A DNA stretch of 64,000 nucleotides, taken from contig LUGG01000027.1 of NCBI GenBank assembly GCA_001683735.1, positions 558,001 through 622,000 of the forward strand, written 5' to 3'. The stretch comes from Grifola frondosa. Taxonomy: Eukaryota; Basidiomycota; Agaricomycetes; Polyporales; Grifolaceae. Positions 1 through 16,017 of this stretch are shown here, one piece after another. The notes below the pieces were generated by a model, which did not search any database, was not told the origin of the DNA, and was given only the letters and a program-made list of their open reading frames with translations. Position 1 is the first letter of the stretch. Every line of letters begins with the position of its first letter. A program made the translations under genes and the position numbers.

Positions 1-158
1 GCGATAAGTACTTACTGAGATACCATCACACCCTCGAGCACGCATACGTGCTTTTCTAACATTGTGAACGGAATCAGCTTCTGGTTGTGATACATAGCTA
101 AAAAAAACTTGGGAAATACAAACAATCGACATTCGGAGTCAAACTTCCTCCAATTATC

Positions 159-2152
159 ATGACTACGTCCGCTTCATCAGATCCGATATGGCGTCCAGAG
201 CAAGTCTCTCAGAGTGAAGCATTACAAGAGGCCAAAGGCTCTATATACCGACCCGACATTCTCGAGACTGTGGAAGCTACAATAGCCTCTTTGGACGGTA
301 CGCCGAAAGCTGAGCCTCGATATCCATGGTAAGGATCATTCATACGCAATAATGCGAGCAAACTAATGTGATAGGTTGCGGTTGTACTCAGACCATCCCG
401 AAACTACGTTTCGAAGAACAGTGAGTACAATAATCAATATATCTCATTATATTTTCTTACATTAGTTCACAGCCATGCACATGACGCTCTGACTGCGTAC
501 GTGGAGAAACAAGGCTTCGATGTGATACGAAATCACCTACTCCCAACAGCTTGGATGGCGACGTTCAAGCATGGAATCGGCGGACGTACTTCGTGTCAAC
601 TCCGAAATGGATGCCCTCCCTGGTATCGGACATGCGTGTGGTCACAATTTGATAGCTATAGCTGGCGTCGCTGTGGCATGTGCAATCAAAGATGCCCTAC
701 AAAAATGGGATATCCCAGGGCCATTGTCTTGCTCGGAACTCCAGTATGAACTATGTCCGTGCTTGTTTTATCATTCGCTTAAAGACATCATAGGGAGGAA
801 GGCGGCGCTGGGAAGGTGATCCTCCTTGATCGTGGTGCATATGAAGCCTAGATGCATGCTTGATGTATGCGTCATCCTATCGACTCTTCCCAGCTTATGA
901 GTTCGCAGTGCCATCCAGCGCCAGGTCCGCCATATTCTGGTAGTTTGAGTGGTTGTCTCGCTCGTCAGCGTATCGACGTGGAGTTCTTTGGCCATACGTA
1001 AGTGGTATGCGAATCTTGCCAACTCCGCATGTCTCTGACCTATGCTGCAGAGCGCATGCGGCTTTGTCACCATGGAAGGGCAGAATGCGTTGGATGCTGC
1101 AGTTCTCGCATACACGAACGTGTCAGTTCTGCGTCAGCAGCTAAAGCCGACCCACCGGGTACATGGTATTTTTGAAGGAAAAGATTGGACGCCAACAGTA
1201 CGTCTGCTTTGTTTGCGAGATTTTCACCCTTTGCTGACGCTTTTGAAGTCATTCCTGACTACGCCAAAATGATGTAAATAATTCTCATTGCACGATTTTG
1301 CCATTTTCGCATCTGACCATGGTCTACCTATGATAGCTGGTACGTTGTGCGCCTACTCGTGCTGAAGCGGGTCTAGCAGTGAAGCGGATTACTGCCTGTT
1401 TCCAGTGAGCTTTGATGTTTGGTATAATGTGCGACGTGAGTTGTGACAGCACTCCTAGAGAGCGGCTGTTGCGACTGGGTGTCGAGTGGAAGTTCACACT
1501 GGCAATGGAACATTTGAACTTCGACAAAATAAAGCGCTAAGTTAGTGTCAATTCTCCAGGAAGCTATGACCCAAACTAAACCTTCGTCGATGAAATCAAG
1601 GCGACGAGTTTGCATCGGTGTTTACGAACAAGCATGGCTCTATAACTACGCTATGGTATCTCAAGTGCGTCAACGGATTTCGTGAGTCCCATCCGTTCTT
1701 TCCTTCTAAATTGGGGGTATCTGATTGATGTCGCAGGGAAATGTGACATATGGTACGGTGTAATCCTCATCTCTTGTTCTTTATATTCATGCCTTGTCTC
1801 CAAAAGCTCTCCCAGCGCTACACCCTTCATGGTAAGACTTTCCTCGTGGATCCGCAGGCCAAAGCTGATGTTCCGTCCTATGTCGCAGCCATTCCCACAA
1901 TGGTCAACGGTGGAAACCATACTTCGGCGTTTACAGATGCCGCGAGAGCAACCGAAGCGCATAAGGCATGTATGAATGTCTCGAAGGCTTTAGCGATCGT
2001 AGGCGTTCGCGTCTTGGCAGATGATGAGTTCTTCACGCAGGTGGGTGATCTGTTGCACTTTTAGACGTGAGCTTATGTTTGGTATCTAGGTGGAAGAGAC
2101 GTTCCGGGAGGACTGCCGCGTGAGGGAGCAAGAGGCTATTAGATTTGCTTGA
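159..2152 (+). pseudogene. M20-family amidohydrolase (PM20D2-like), decayed
   Basis: The reading matches fungal M20 metallopeptidase/amidohydrolases of the PM20D2 type, which cleave amide bonds with a two-metal site. Visible landmarks are NSEMDALPGIGHACGHN (metal ligands, near 600-650), LLGTP then EEGGAG (about 730-815), the [11 protein letters not shown] region (about 990-1075), [15 protein letters not shown] (about 1145-1190) and NGGNHT near the C-terminus (about 1915). The ATG at 159 opens MTTSASSDPIWRPEQ and introns of about 50 nt follow. The frame breaks at least four times: near 735 at a splice join, near 850 before DACLM, near 1072 where a G seems lost after SPW, and near 1831 after LPALHPSW. 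The last exon ends with TGA at 2150-2152. The family is clear; an intact product cannot be read. Confidence 0.75.
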
Positions 2153-4916
2153 GATTGCATAGCCTGTCGCTTTATCTACACCACAGCAGGACTTGATCCC
2201 ATTTTTCTACTTTCATGATTATGCCAGATAAGCAGAAGGACCTGAGAAGGCTGACAAAATGCCATGTTCTCGTTGCGGCATATAACAGCTACAGTGATGA
2301 TTCATTCATTTATGGACGTTGCATGTTCGGCGATGTGTCTCGGCTCGCAATATTAGTCCCGCTGTCGTCACAGTATCAATATCCACTATATTCACACATG
2401 GCTTCCATTGGAACGGTTACATTGCCACTCTCCTTGCTGTGCAAGTATATCAGCAGACTCCGACTCCCATCGACGCGGTAGCTCGAAGATTTCTGGATCG
2501 CGGATGTTTAGCATTAGGCGAGTAGCCAGAACGGATGAGATGCTAGTATGATGTCCCTTTAGAGTACGAATGACAACAAAAAAAATGAGTCTCACGCAGT
2601 TGTCAGTGTATCGCTGACACCTTTATACATTAGCTGCAAGAGTAATGATGAGTGGGACCAAGCCTATGTAAGATGAAGCGAACATACGTCGGCGAACTTC
2701 CGACATTAATCAGCCAGTGTTCTGAGTGTAAATTGAATGACAACACACCACATAGGTCAGGATATTAGAGAGATAGCAGATTGTTATGATACTGCCAGTT
2801 CAATTAGACATTATCGTTGAAGGGGAAATCCCTGGTGGAACGCACCCAAAATATATAGTTCCTTCGGAAAAAGCATTGACTTAGGTCAGATCATGACTAC
2901 ATGATAACTCAGACACCATGTTGATAACTTACCATCTCGTAGCATTATGGTGAATAGGCTTCCACTCCATGTCTTACCCACCTGCAAAGCTTTGCAAAAA
3001 GTCAAAACGAATACGGTTCCATCGAAGACGAGAATGGGACACCAGGCGGCGGCCAGGTCTAATTCGAAGATACGAAGTGAGACGGCGACATGATGTAACT
3101 CTTATTCTTGAATGAGGCCATGCTTACAGTAACCCCTAGCAATCAGTCGTAATTAGTTTGATTTAAACCGATACAATATACTACTCACTGTTTCGTTGAC
3201 ACAGCCGGATCGCATCCTGTGATAGCCATTACACGATTGGGAGGCCCTTCTTGCGTCCTTGTCATGATCATGGCCCACTACAAAGAAATAAATGTCGGCT
3301 CGGTAGGGTATCGAGGTTGTGGACCTTACAATGCTAACAAGGCCACCAAAACCGAGGGTACTGATGAGTAGATACAGAATCTTGCGACTGTGATTGTAGA
3401 GTGCGTATGTCCGTAGGATGAGCAAATCTAGACGAAGCGCGTTAGATATGAGCATTTTCAAACGATTATTACGTGCTCGAGACTACGCATTGAGTAAGAG
3501 CTATAATAGCCTCATGGTATGTCTGCAACTGACGGCATCTATAATGTGACCGAATTTGTTACGAGCGGTTGCTGGAGGGATACATAGGACGTAACGCACC
3601 GCTATTGATCGAGTGGCACTTGTCAAAAGGCTCAGAAAAGATACACAACCAATCGATACTCACAGTCTCCGACATATCACCAAAGAATTCAAAAATAACG
3701 GGGATCACGCTCAATATTGATAAATAGCGGTTGACAAAGTAGAGGAATGAAGCCCATGAGCAGCTGCCGGTCCAATACCGCTCGACTTCCATAGGAATAG
3801 TCAGGACGAAGTCATAGTACAACAGAGCTATCCAACGCAATGAGCATATACGTTAATATCTCAGCAGAAAGTAACAAAAGAGGTGGACGAACTAAGGGCG
3901 ATCAAAGAAAAATAGCGTGAAGCAACATCTGGAGGAATGCTGGATTAATAGGAATGAGCTAATGATGACGTATTGAATGAATGGGACTGACATTTCTAGC
4001 ACAGCCATGTTTAAAAAGTACGGCACTCCGTTTAGATAGACCTGCTATGAGTGGGATGAAGGGTAGTTGAGGGAACACATAAACATCGATTTGGGGCTCG
4101 TTAGTTTTAACTTCAATGTGAAGATTTAGAGATGTTCCTATCTCGTCACGACCGATCTTAGAATATGATATATCTCCCACAACATCAGCAGCATCTGTAG
4201 GAACGATGATGATAACAACTGAGCTGAAGATGCCTCTATGATAGAAGGGAAATAGAGACATACAGTCCTCAACTTGAGTCGACTCTTTTCACTCGACCTC
4301 TTGAATTCTAGCTTTTACTAAAGGCAAAGAGGACGCACCACAAGGACCCTGGGACAGTCGCACCTTTCAGGCCAGCACTTTTTGTAGCTCATTCTTCTAC
4401 TATGCAATCTTCCATGATCCTCTGTTGCACATCATGATACCTTGAGCCGCAACGGTCAGTTTCATGTTTCAAAGCTGAACCATCGATATCGTCACGACTC
4501 ACACCAGCTCGCATCCGATAGCTTGGCAGCGGAAGTTATTATTGGGGCGATATTTAAGCTCGACATCATTATGCATGATAAGAGCAATATATCTGACAAG
4601 GAACGTGTATAATTCGATACTGAAAACACACCTGATATCTATGATGAACTTTTTGGATGCTATCACCTCAGCATGCCCACGGAGCTCATCCATTGCCTAC
4701 TCCGCCATGGTTGCTATCGGTCTAAGACTTTCTTGGTGGATTTTGATAGAGACAAGATTCATCGGGGATAAGTGACAAGTTCAACGGCAGATCAGGAAGT
4801 GCATGTAATGGACACTCGACTGGGTCGGATATGGATGGGTTGAACGGAGTCCAACCCGCTAAAGTTATGATCATCTTGTCGTGTAGACTATGACGCCGAG
4901 AAGTCGCAAGCACTCT
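2062..4916. repeat. Inverted repeat block A (partner at 23,695-26,455)
   Basis: Reverse-complementing 23,695-26,455 gives long runs that match this block, at clearly lower identity than blocks B/B' (my impression by eye). Shared content is the 3' tail of the M20 gene (about 2,085-2,130), the whole DUF6533 gene, and a further minus-strand stretch (about 4,500-4,900) encoding the shared segments LPLNLS.IPDES and AMDELRGHAEV, which I do not recognise. The edges are estimates. No terminal repeats or target-site duplications are visible, so it looks like segmental duplication rather than a discrete transposon. Confidence 0.7.
2392..4008 (-). pseudogene. DUF6533 membrane protein, copy A, probably inactive
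   Basis: The reverse strand carries ALLYYDFVLTIPMEVERYW followed by FLYFVNRYLSILSVIPVI, the signature of the basidiomycete DUF6533 multi-pass membrane family, whose function is unknown. Downstream exons carry LLILRTYALYNHSRKILYLL and, near the C-terminus, RLMLNIRDPEIFELPRRW. The probable start ATG (4006-4008) gives MAVLEMSVPFIQYVI. In the partner copy (24,530-26,090) this exon is followed by a GT donor (GTCATG|GTTAGC); here the same place reads GTCATC|ATTAGC, so the donor is lost. The C-terminus is also longer than in the partner, which stops right after RRWESESV. Exon joins between the hydrophobic segments were not all resolved. Confidence 0.6.
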
Positions 4917-5190
4917 GAGAAGCTGTCGAGTGTCATACTGCCCGACTGGATCCTCCTCTTCAGATCTCAACCGATGATGTTGCCATCAGAAGATGCAGAA
5001 GGGTATCATAGCGAGCAAGTGGACTAGAATTCAGCATGGTGGTACCCCAAGGAGTCACCCACAGTCACCCACCAAAATACAACGTAAGTATTACATAAGA
5101 TGAACATATTTCCAAAAAAGGTCCATGGCGTAAATGCCACTCAATTCTCGCTGCGATTGGTCCTCGCGTACGGTTTTTTCGCTGCACGCC

Positions 5191-8055
5191 ATGAGCACCC
5201 CATCCTCTAAATTGGACAATACTGCTATGGACGATTTGATTGCCCTGTTCTCGCAGGCGGGTTTGGTCCAGAACTATCGTTACCTCAAGTCAAGAGCCGA
5301 CAAAGGAAACAAAAGGGCCCCCGCTGAGTTTATCAAGCTTGCGAGGGCGTTCATTTCAAGCGATACGAGCGAATTTCCACAGGCAATCCTGAACGCTCTG
5401 TGGAAAGATGGGATGTCGGCTAAACACGAACTTGACGCCCGTCCTGATACAGAGCTTTGTGAGCTTATGGCAAAGAAGGACATGCTAGAATTTCTTCTGG
5501 CCGCTTGCAGTAAGCTCTCAGTTTCATGTCGATTATGGCTTAACTCCATTTATCGCAGTCCCATATGAACCAAATGCTCTTATTTCGAAGTGAGCTTTAC
5601 GTCGGACGTCGCGAGCTCCAAGATCTAATTGTCGACTCTTGAAGGTCTGAGCACCTGGATGCCACATTCAATGAGACCTATGTTGGGGACGCTGTCATGA
5701 ATTTCGTGAATGCTCTGACACAATACGATCGAATGTACAAGCCATTGAATCATTACGGGAGAATCATACCTTTTATACAGTCAAGTGGCGCCGGAAAATC
5801 ACGGCTGGTGAAGGAACTGGCCCGCCACGTACGTGTTTGTCTCATATAGCTGACTCAGATGCTCACTGCTCTACTTAGTATCCTACTCTCAGTGTCTGTT
5901 TCAGGTCCTCGCAGGAACCAATGAGTGGGTGGCCTCAAAACGACATTGCTGCACATGAGTTCTTCATAGATCCAGGAATGCCAGTATATGTCAGTTCCAG
6001 CTGCCTTTCTGATCCTCTTATTGTGCGCTCATGACGGCTACAGGGCGAGGAGATGGCTGCTGCGTTCCTCGGGGCATGGGCTCGGGTAGCATTCGAAGAT
6101 ATCGCAGCACCAGAGCAGTCTTCTAAACCCATTGTCGACAGATTGGATGGATGGCGCGTCACTGCGGAGAACCCTGAAGCGCGTGCTGCACGATTTTCCA
6201 GGGTTGCGGAACTGGCACGGCAATCTCTTCAAGAAAATGAAAAGATAATACTCACCGATCGCAGACCGGACCGTGGGCAGCCCCGGGAAAGCATGACGGA
6301 GATCCAGAAGGGATACATAAAAGCTCTCCATCGCTGGCACGAGCATCTTTTTAGGCTTCTCGTCCAGCCCCATTTTGAGGACTTGGGTAAAGCTCTGGCG
6401 ATGCATAACGTCCACGAATTCTTCCTCGCTTTTGACGAGTGTGCGCAGCTAAATGTCCGTCCGAATTCAAGTGGGTTGCAAGGTCCGAAAGAGCGGATGT
6501 CTGTGATTGCTCTGGCGCGTATTGTCAAAGTCTCCGATACTATGAAGTTTTCCGGAGTCACCTTTTGGTCCCTTCTCCTTGATACCGACTTCTCTGTGTT
6601 TCATCTTATCCCATCCAGCGTTAATCCCTCTCATTCCCGATTCGGTGAAGGCTACTCGAATCTTCCACTGTGGCCTTTCTTCGGATTCGATCAAAAGGCG
6701 CCTCGATGTGTAGGGGAGCTCCCGCAGACTCCAGCGGACGCCCATTTACTACGCAATCTTCAGAATTACGGTCGGCCAGTGTGTCTCTTCCGTATACAAT
6801 CAGCATGCATTCTACTTACGGTCATGATTACTAGTATTGGTCCACCCTACTCGATGATGATCTTCTACAGAGTGCAAAGTCGAAATTGATCGGTCCGGTA
6901 AAATGGTCGGACCCGACGAACATAGATCTGGTTTTCGCTATTTTTTCCAACAGGATCCTTCTGGAGATTGGTAACGGCACAACAGCGATGCGACTTGCGG
7001 CGGAGGCGGTGCGCAGCCATATGCGCCTCTTGATGGGTGTTAGGACCGGCAACGTGGTATCAACAAAGGCAGCTTCCGAACCCATGCTTGCCATCGCGGC
7101 CGCCGATATTCTCAATGCAGAAAACGTCGATGTGAGCGAACCGGATTTTTATACGAAGGCGATGACGACTCTGGTGGAGAAGCTCGTTGAACAAGGACTT
7201 GTCCTCGACCGAGGTCTGCAGGGCGAGCTCAGCGCTCGTCTTTTGCTTACTGTGGCTCGCGACAGAGCGGCCCTTCCAAAGGGAGGGGACTTTGTCACCC
7301 GAGAACCGCCATATCGTATCTCGCCGGTGTCAGTGTCCGCATTTCTGAAGCGCTTACTGGCAGAAGAAGGATCGAACAACCTCCGCGGCCTCAAACAGCC
7401 CTCGTCGATTGAAGACCTTTTGGAATCGAACGAGGACATGTGGATCAACTTCACGCACTTCGTACAGTTCGAGAAGGAGATCGATGCGATCGACGTTGAC
7501 GATCTCTACTTTGCATGGTGTCGTACTGCCGCGATACAGTGCAGCGTCGCTCAGCCGGTCATAGATATCATCATCGTCACGTACGGTGGCGACCTCGACG
7601 AACCAGTGGATAAAGGGAAGTTTGGATACATCGTGGTTCAGGTGAGTGTAAAGTCGAAACCGGTTTCGAGTGACAGTGCCCTTGTTGGTCCATTCATCAA
7701 AAACCGCGAGACGTGTTACAAGCCCTGGTGTCATATCGCGCTCATATTGGACCTTTGTACGACGAGTGTCTTCGAAAACTCCAACAACTCTCGGGTCAGG
7801 TTAACGTGCGAGAGAGCTGTGCAAGGTGACGATACGTGGAAAGGCTATAATTCGGACGCCACAAAAGAAGCATATCGGTATTGCTTGAATGTGCGCGGAC
7901 ACGATGCGGGTGTGTATCCGCTCATCAAACCTTTCGAGTCACAGTTCGCTCGGCTGTTCCAGCGTGTACTGCCTTGCGAACACGCTGCTTTCCAGACATA
8001 TTCCGATGCATTGGACCTTGCTACGAGACCTCTTCCGTATCGAAAATCCTACTAG
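5191..8055 (+). CDS. P-loop NTPase-nuclease protein, copy 1 (intact; Crinkler/CR-like architecture)
   Basis: Six exons splice in phase: 5191-5509, 5559-5589, 5645-5828, 5879-5989, 6044-6778 and 6835-8055, giving about 866 residues. The ATG at 5191 is chosen because it starts MSTPSSKLDN, aligned with the starts of the other copies; an in-frame ATG lies 57 nt upstream. A variant Walker A, IQSSGAGKSRLVKEL, lies near residue 160 and a Walker B-like FLAFDECAQL near residue 340. The C-terminal half (about 500-866) contains QPVIDIIIVTYGGDLDEP followed by GYIVVQVSVKS, placed where restriction-endonuclease-fold nucleases carry D...(E/Q)xK. Fungal proteins of this plan are usually annotated as P-loop NTPases and resemble Crinkler-type NTPase+REase proteins; that assignment is inference. 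It is the only copy here with an uninterrupted frame throughout. Confidence 0.7.
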
Positions 8056-8422
8056 TAGAAGTTTCTTATTTCTCTACGCTTTCGTCACGTTCCTGATCTA
8101 GTTACTTCCACATTCTCCAGTATTTCCTATTGCGATATGAACTACTCCAATCTTCTGCCTATCTATCTTGTTAGAGCTCTAGCCTTGTTTAAAATTTGAT
8201 CAAGTAGCTGAACATATCTTGAAAGTGCCCGCCGCTGTTATAGAAGTGAAGCAAGATAACATGTGCGCGGGCATATAATAGCCTGGTGCGATTTGGCCTG
8301 CACATCACAGATACGAAAGCAGGTGGATAATTCAACAATCCAACATAGGGACAAGGAAAGAGAGGGTAGATTAATACCCAGGGTGATCATGGACTCCGTA
8401 CTCAACCAATGACATATCCCAT

Positions 8423-10505
8423 TTAGTCCTGCTCTTGATGAACTTTGCTCGCAACGAACAAGCATCTTTTGGTCTCTAGGTCAGGTTCCACCTCCGGGAA
8501 ACTCCCACTGACGGTCGTAGAATTATCCGGGCCCTCCTGAAGTACGATACGTTCTTTCTTGTTGATGGTGTATGATGGCCACATTGGAGAACGCGCAAGT
8601 TTATATGTGTTTGGATCGCCCGCACGTACGAAGGACAGCCAGTATGCAATAAGTTCCTCTGCGAATGCCTCGTCCGCCGGTCTCATGGGCTGGAAGACAG
8701 TCGACCCATTGAAACTGTGAACGGATGCAAAAGTCAGAGGCGAGGTGGACATATGTCGTAAACACCGAAGACCAACCCCGTCGAGGTTCCTTTGAACATC
8801 ATCCAGTTCTCTGATGCATGCCCGACGGTAGAACTTCCGGAGGTGGGGACCGCCTGGTTGTAACGGTACGTCCAGGCCTTGGACTTCTTCGCCGCGGCTC
8901 TTCCGATGATCTCCCGCTGGCAGTCACGAATGTCGATGATTAGCAAATACTCTGCATACACTCGCAGAACGAATGGAAATCTTACAGCACAAATGAGCTC
9001 AGATTCGCCTGTGGCTACTTGTTCCCGCTGACCGTCTGAATCGAAATCTGAGGAAGGGTAAACCTCTAAGTATTCGTCAATATCGTTGTCGTTGAGGCCA
9101 GGGAAGAAGGCCTTCAATGCTGTTGGTATATCGCCTCCAGATAAGGTCTCGTTTGAAGTGGCACTATGACAGACGAATGTAGACTCCTTTACAATACTAG
9201 ACATCACGCAAATGACTTACCCAACAATAATTGGGATATCGCGGAGATTCCCCTGAAGGATGGATACCGTGGGTGTATCTACGATGAGCTTCCCGTCAAG
9301 TGTAGGGTGAAAGAGATGAAATGGTGCAGTGCTGAGGTATTCCTGTGGATCAGCGACATGTACGAGTTGCTGCGAGGAAAATATACCAGTGGTATTGAGC
9401 TGTGTCCTGGGCACGAGCGAGCGCACTGATGCTCGCATTGCGCAGACAGGCCAAACGGGCTGATACTGAACCAATTCCACAGCCCGCATGCTCTGCGTAG
9501 AAGTCGAACAACGGCTACGTTGTGGTCAGGGATGTGATATGCGTGGGGGAGGTCATTTGAAAACATACCTCCATTTGGTGTGCCGTAGGGAGGGGGGTTC
9601 TATATACACTCTGGCAATAGCTTGCGAAAAGTGTTTTTCGTCCTCACGCGCGACCAAATGCAGCTCAACAGAAGAACCTCCAGCACTTTGACCATTAATG
9701 GTCACCTTTGTCGGATCGCCACCAAAACTAGTAATATGCTGTTGCACCCAGTTTAGCGCTTCAACTTGATCTTGAAACCCAACGTTGAAATCTCCGACTG
9801 ACGGGTCCTGAAAGTCGGGGACGGATAGAAATCCGAATGAATCTAAGCGATAGTAAACCGAAACGGCGACAACGTTCGGGCTTTGATGAATCCAGTGGTC
9901 AAATGGCCAATTTGCAGGGTTACCGTAGGTGTAGCCTTTAAAAAGCCTATGTTATCAGTGATCTCACGGTTTTTGATTGCGATATTATTTACCTCCCCCG
10001 TGGAAATACACAAGTACTGGGACTAATAACGAATGTCAGGTTAATAATAACAAAGGAGGTATAGTATGCTCACGCTTGTCGCCTTTCTTGGTGCCAGCAG
10101 GTGCATAGATGTTCACTTTCAGGCAATCTTCACTCCCAGCTCCTCCAGCCTCTCCGACTGCAACCAGAGTCAGCCATGTTCCTGACGAATCAACACTGTG
10201 AAGTACCTACACCCAGTAGTCCCTTGAACACAAAACTCGGGATATTGAGTCGCATCAATAACGCGGCCCTGCGACGCCAATCCAATGCGAGTCGTATTCA
10301 GCGATAATGCTTTGCGGAATCTCCTCTCGCCAAGAGGGGGTTCGGCGTACGGTATCCCCAAGTATGTCACAACATTCGGGTATGTAAGATTTCCGGCATA
10401 TTGTGCATAGCCAAGGTCAACGATATTCGAGATCCCAAGTGAAGTTCGGGTCAGGAAGCCAGCACAGAGCACTAGATAGGTCAATGAGTAAGATGTGAAA
10501 GCCAT
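8423..10505 (-). CDS. Secreted type-B carboxylesterase/lipase, copy 1 (one frameshift)
   Basis: The start ATG (rev, 10505) begins a signal peptide, MAFTSYSLTYLVLCAGF. Then come YLGIPYAEPPLGERRF, SEDCLKVNIYAP, VYFHGGGYTYGN (oxyanion-hole region), the nucleophile elbow INGQSAGGSS with its catalytic Ser, and HASENWMMF, where the catalytic His region of the family lies. It ends SKVHQEQD with a stop at 8423-8425. Several introns of about 50 nt split it, for example one after HGG and one after PIIVG. Length and motif order fit fungal type-B carboxylesterases, which hydrolyse esters outside the cell. One base appears missing near 9,613 (GCTATTGCCAGAG against GCTATTGCGCAGAG in the partner copy), which would break the frame after SQAIA. 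It lies tail-to-tail with NTPase copy 1. Confidence 0.75.
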
Positions 10506-11110
10506 GTTCTCGAAAGGTAAATGGCTGACTCCTAAGGGCATGCACTAGTTTCGCAGTTTTATACAAGTTGAGAAATGCGATTTGGGATATTGTAAAATAC
10601 GTCGCAACCCCAGCGACGAGAAGGAGAACCACTAAATCAGACGACACGTCACAAGCAACAATGTGAAGTTAACAATCCGGAAGCATGAATTCCCAGGAAT
10701 CATGGGATCAAGAACGTACGACGTCTGTACTTCTTCATGACTGTCGAGGCAGGACGTGGTTTGCTGAATGTGGTCAGGCGCCGGCCCGTTGGACAACGGT
10801 TTGCCTGTCCAATTGTACAAATCAAGCCATGCAATAAGGATAAGACTCATGATGCATACCAAAATAGATATTCCCGTAGAGGGGAAGCGAACCTTGTGCG
10901 GTCATGGGTACCCAAATACACAGCGGGGGTTCAAATTTCCCGCATTGCGATTCGAAAACTGACAGTGCCCGTCGTCTTGGTGGCGCGCACAAATAAATGA
11001 GAAGGAAGCCTCCTTTATACAGACAGCTACGCGTGCCCAATAAGGTGTATGTCATGAAGGAATGCCCTCAAAGGCACAAGCGATTCCCTGAACTAGGTGC
11101 AACAACCTTC
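10506..11110. other. Spacer in block B with no recognisable gene
   Basis: This stretch is conserved in inverted form at 36,107-36,836. Minus-strand ORFs here (for example one containing IAWLDLYNWTGKPLSNGPAPD) have counterparts in the partner (VAWLDLPNWTGKALSNGPAPD), but other parts are out of frame between copies. I recognise no domain and cannot say whether it is coding. Confidence 0.4.
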
Positions 11111-12561
11111 TCAACACAACAACATTCCTCGTGATCGTTCGTCGAGCAAGACCAATGTCGCCCCCTTCAGCAGGCGAAGCTTCGTCTGCGAAACGACGTC
11201 ATTCCTATTCCTACTGTCATCTCCCAAGAAAGGACCATGCGTATGGGTTCCCTCCTGGATTCCGCCCGATGCCAGGCTATCGGTGCCAACATCCGAACTG
11301 CAACGAGCTACTTTGTAAGACCACGCGTTGAGGATGTTCCGGACCAATATGGTGTAACAGGTGGCATGGTAGATCTTGATATGATCCACAGAAAATAGTT
11401 GTGAAGTAGTAGCAAGGGCGGCAGCACTCGCCGCAACTCGATGCGAATCCGACGAGACATGGCCGTCGAACCCGAATGCCGGGGACGCCCCTTGGGTAGA
11501 TGGGGCAGCATGAAAAGAAAAGCCGATGGGACCAACATTACGGGCATCTCGTACGGAAATGAGAAACTGCCAGAATTGTGACAGAGCATCCCATGTCCAC
11601 GTTATTTCACAGCATTCCTGCAGAAAAGGCTCGGTCGGTAAAACAACTTGAGTAGTCTGCGGAGCCAACACAACTGCTGGAGTGGAATCCGTCCAAGGTA
11701 GCCGTCCTCTTACAGGTACGATCCATGCCCCTCTCACAAAGCGATCGCCCAAGTAGTTATTGAAAGTGTCGAGTGTGTGCGGCCAGATGGGAGTGGGACG
11801 TGCCTTCGGATAAAAAGCGTGAGTGCCCTTTGTTATCGAAGGTTTGTCCGATGTGACCGGGCAAACATAGATATGCGGCTATGTAATACTGATGTAGTGA
11901 GAATAGACAGGAATTCATTGTGACACTCACCCAAGGTATGGCTTTGAAGAGCGATCCAATGTCCAGGCGCCGTCGCTTGTTAACCGGCTCGTTCGAGGAG
12001 TCACTATCTTTAGACTTTTCGTGATCACGTTTTCGCGAGACGGTGCCGGGACCCCCATCAGAAACGTTGGAGGATGTCGAGGCTATGCGAGAATAAGGAG
12101 CAAGCGTAGAAGTCCTCCTAGAACTTTGACATGTGTGATCGAGACTGGTGTTCTGAAATTCCCTCTAGATGCTCCGAGGAGTAAATTTCAGAATTTGAGA
12201 TTGATACCGCACCCTCCCATTCTTTTACCACCTCGACTGCATGCGTGTCAAATTCATCGACGAGGGACCGCACGCCGGGAGGATGAGTATAGAATTGGTA
12301 ACAATCGTTATGGAATTCTGACCCGCGCAATCAATATAAAAGAAAACAAAGTAAGATGAATAATCGTACCGAAGATTGAGAAGTCAGTGGGTTCGTTGGG
12401 TAATACCAACCCTCGACAGTCGATGCAGCATAGGCCCAGTCACCTCCACGTCGTAACGCCGTCTGCGAGGTCTGTGGCTCTAAGTCTGAGTGTAGAAATA
12501 TGTGCACAGTGATTTCCTCAATTCCTGGAGTGCTCTCGACATGAATAACAGAAGCTTCCAT
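11111..12561 (-). CDS. Unrecognised protein, copy 1 (possible nuclear localisation motif)
   Basis: I do not recognise this family. The ATG at 12559-12561 starts MEASVIHVESTPGIEEIT, then LEPQTSQTALRRGGDWAYA, an intron after NPLTSQSS, EFHNDCYQFYTHPPG and LVDEFDTHAVEVVKEWEG. A basic patch, NEPVNKRRRLDIGSLFKAIPW, is followed by a 50-nt intron and a long last exon with PHIYVCPVTSDKPS, YLGDRFVRGAWIVPV and CEITWTWDALSQFWQFLISV, ending MLLC. The frame between EIYSSEHLE and the KRRRLD exon needs a further intron or a frameshift that I could not place. Acidic and aromatic stretches with a KRRR patch suggest a soluble, perhaps nuclear protein. The paralogue at 34,664-36,106 has a nonsense codon. Confidence 0.5.
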
Positions 12562-12860
12562 GGATGCGATGTGAATTGTGAACGCAAGAGTGGAAGAAAG
12601 GCAATCATCGCGATTCGCAAGCGCTCCGCTGGCGAAAACGCGTACACGTGATCACCGCGCGTGTCCGACGCGTTTGTGGCGAACATATGCGAAGTCGTGT
12701 TCATGACGCAGAACGTTGATTTTCTAGTCTGATGCTTTACGGGAACATGCTGCAGAACAACATCTCACAGACTCCCATTATTCACAACATGGCTAAGGGT
12801 GTACACAATGCACAGCTTCTCGACGTCGACGTGTAAACTCGCCCACATTGTCCGACACTT

Positions 12861-16017
<3,157 letters not shown>

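Noticed and set aside
7639..7673. Possible intron in NTPase copy 1 starting at a perfect CAG|GTGAGT
   Set aside because: The only nearby acceptor would give a 35-nt intron and put the conserved downstream sequence out of frame.
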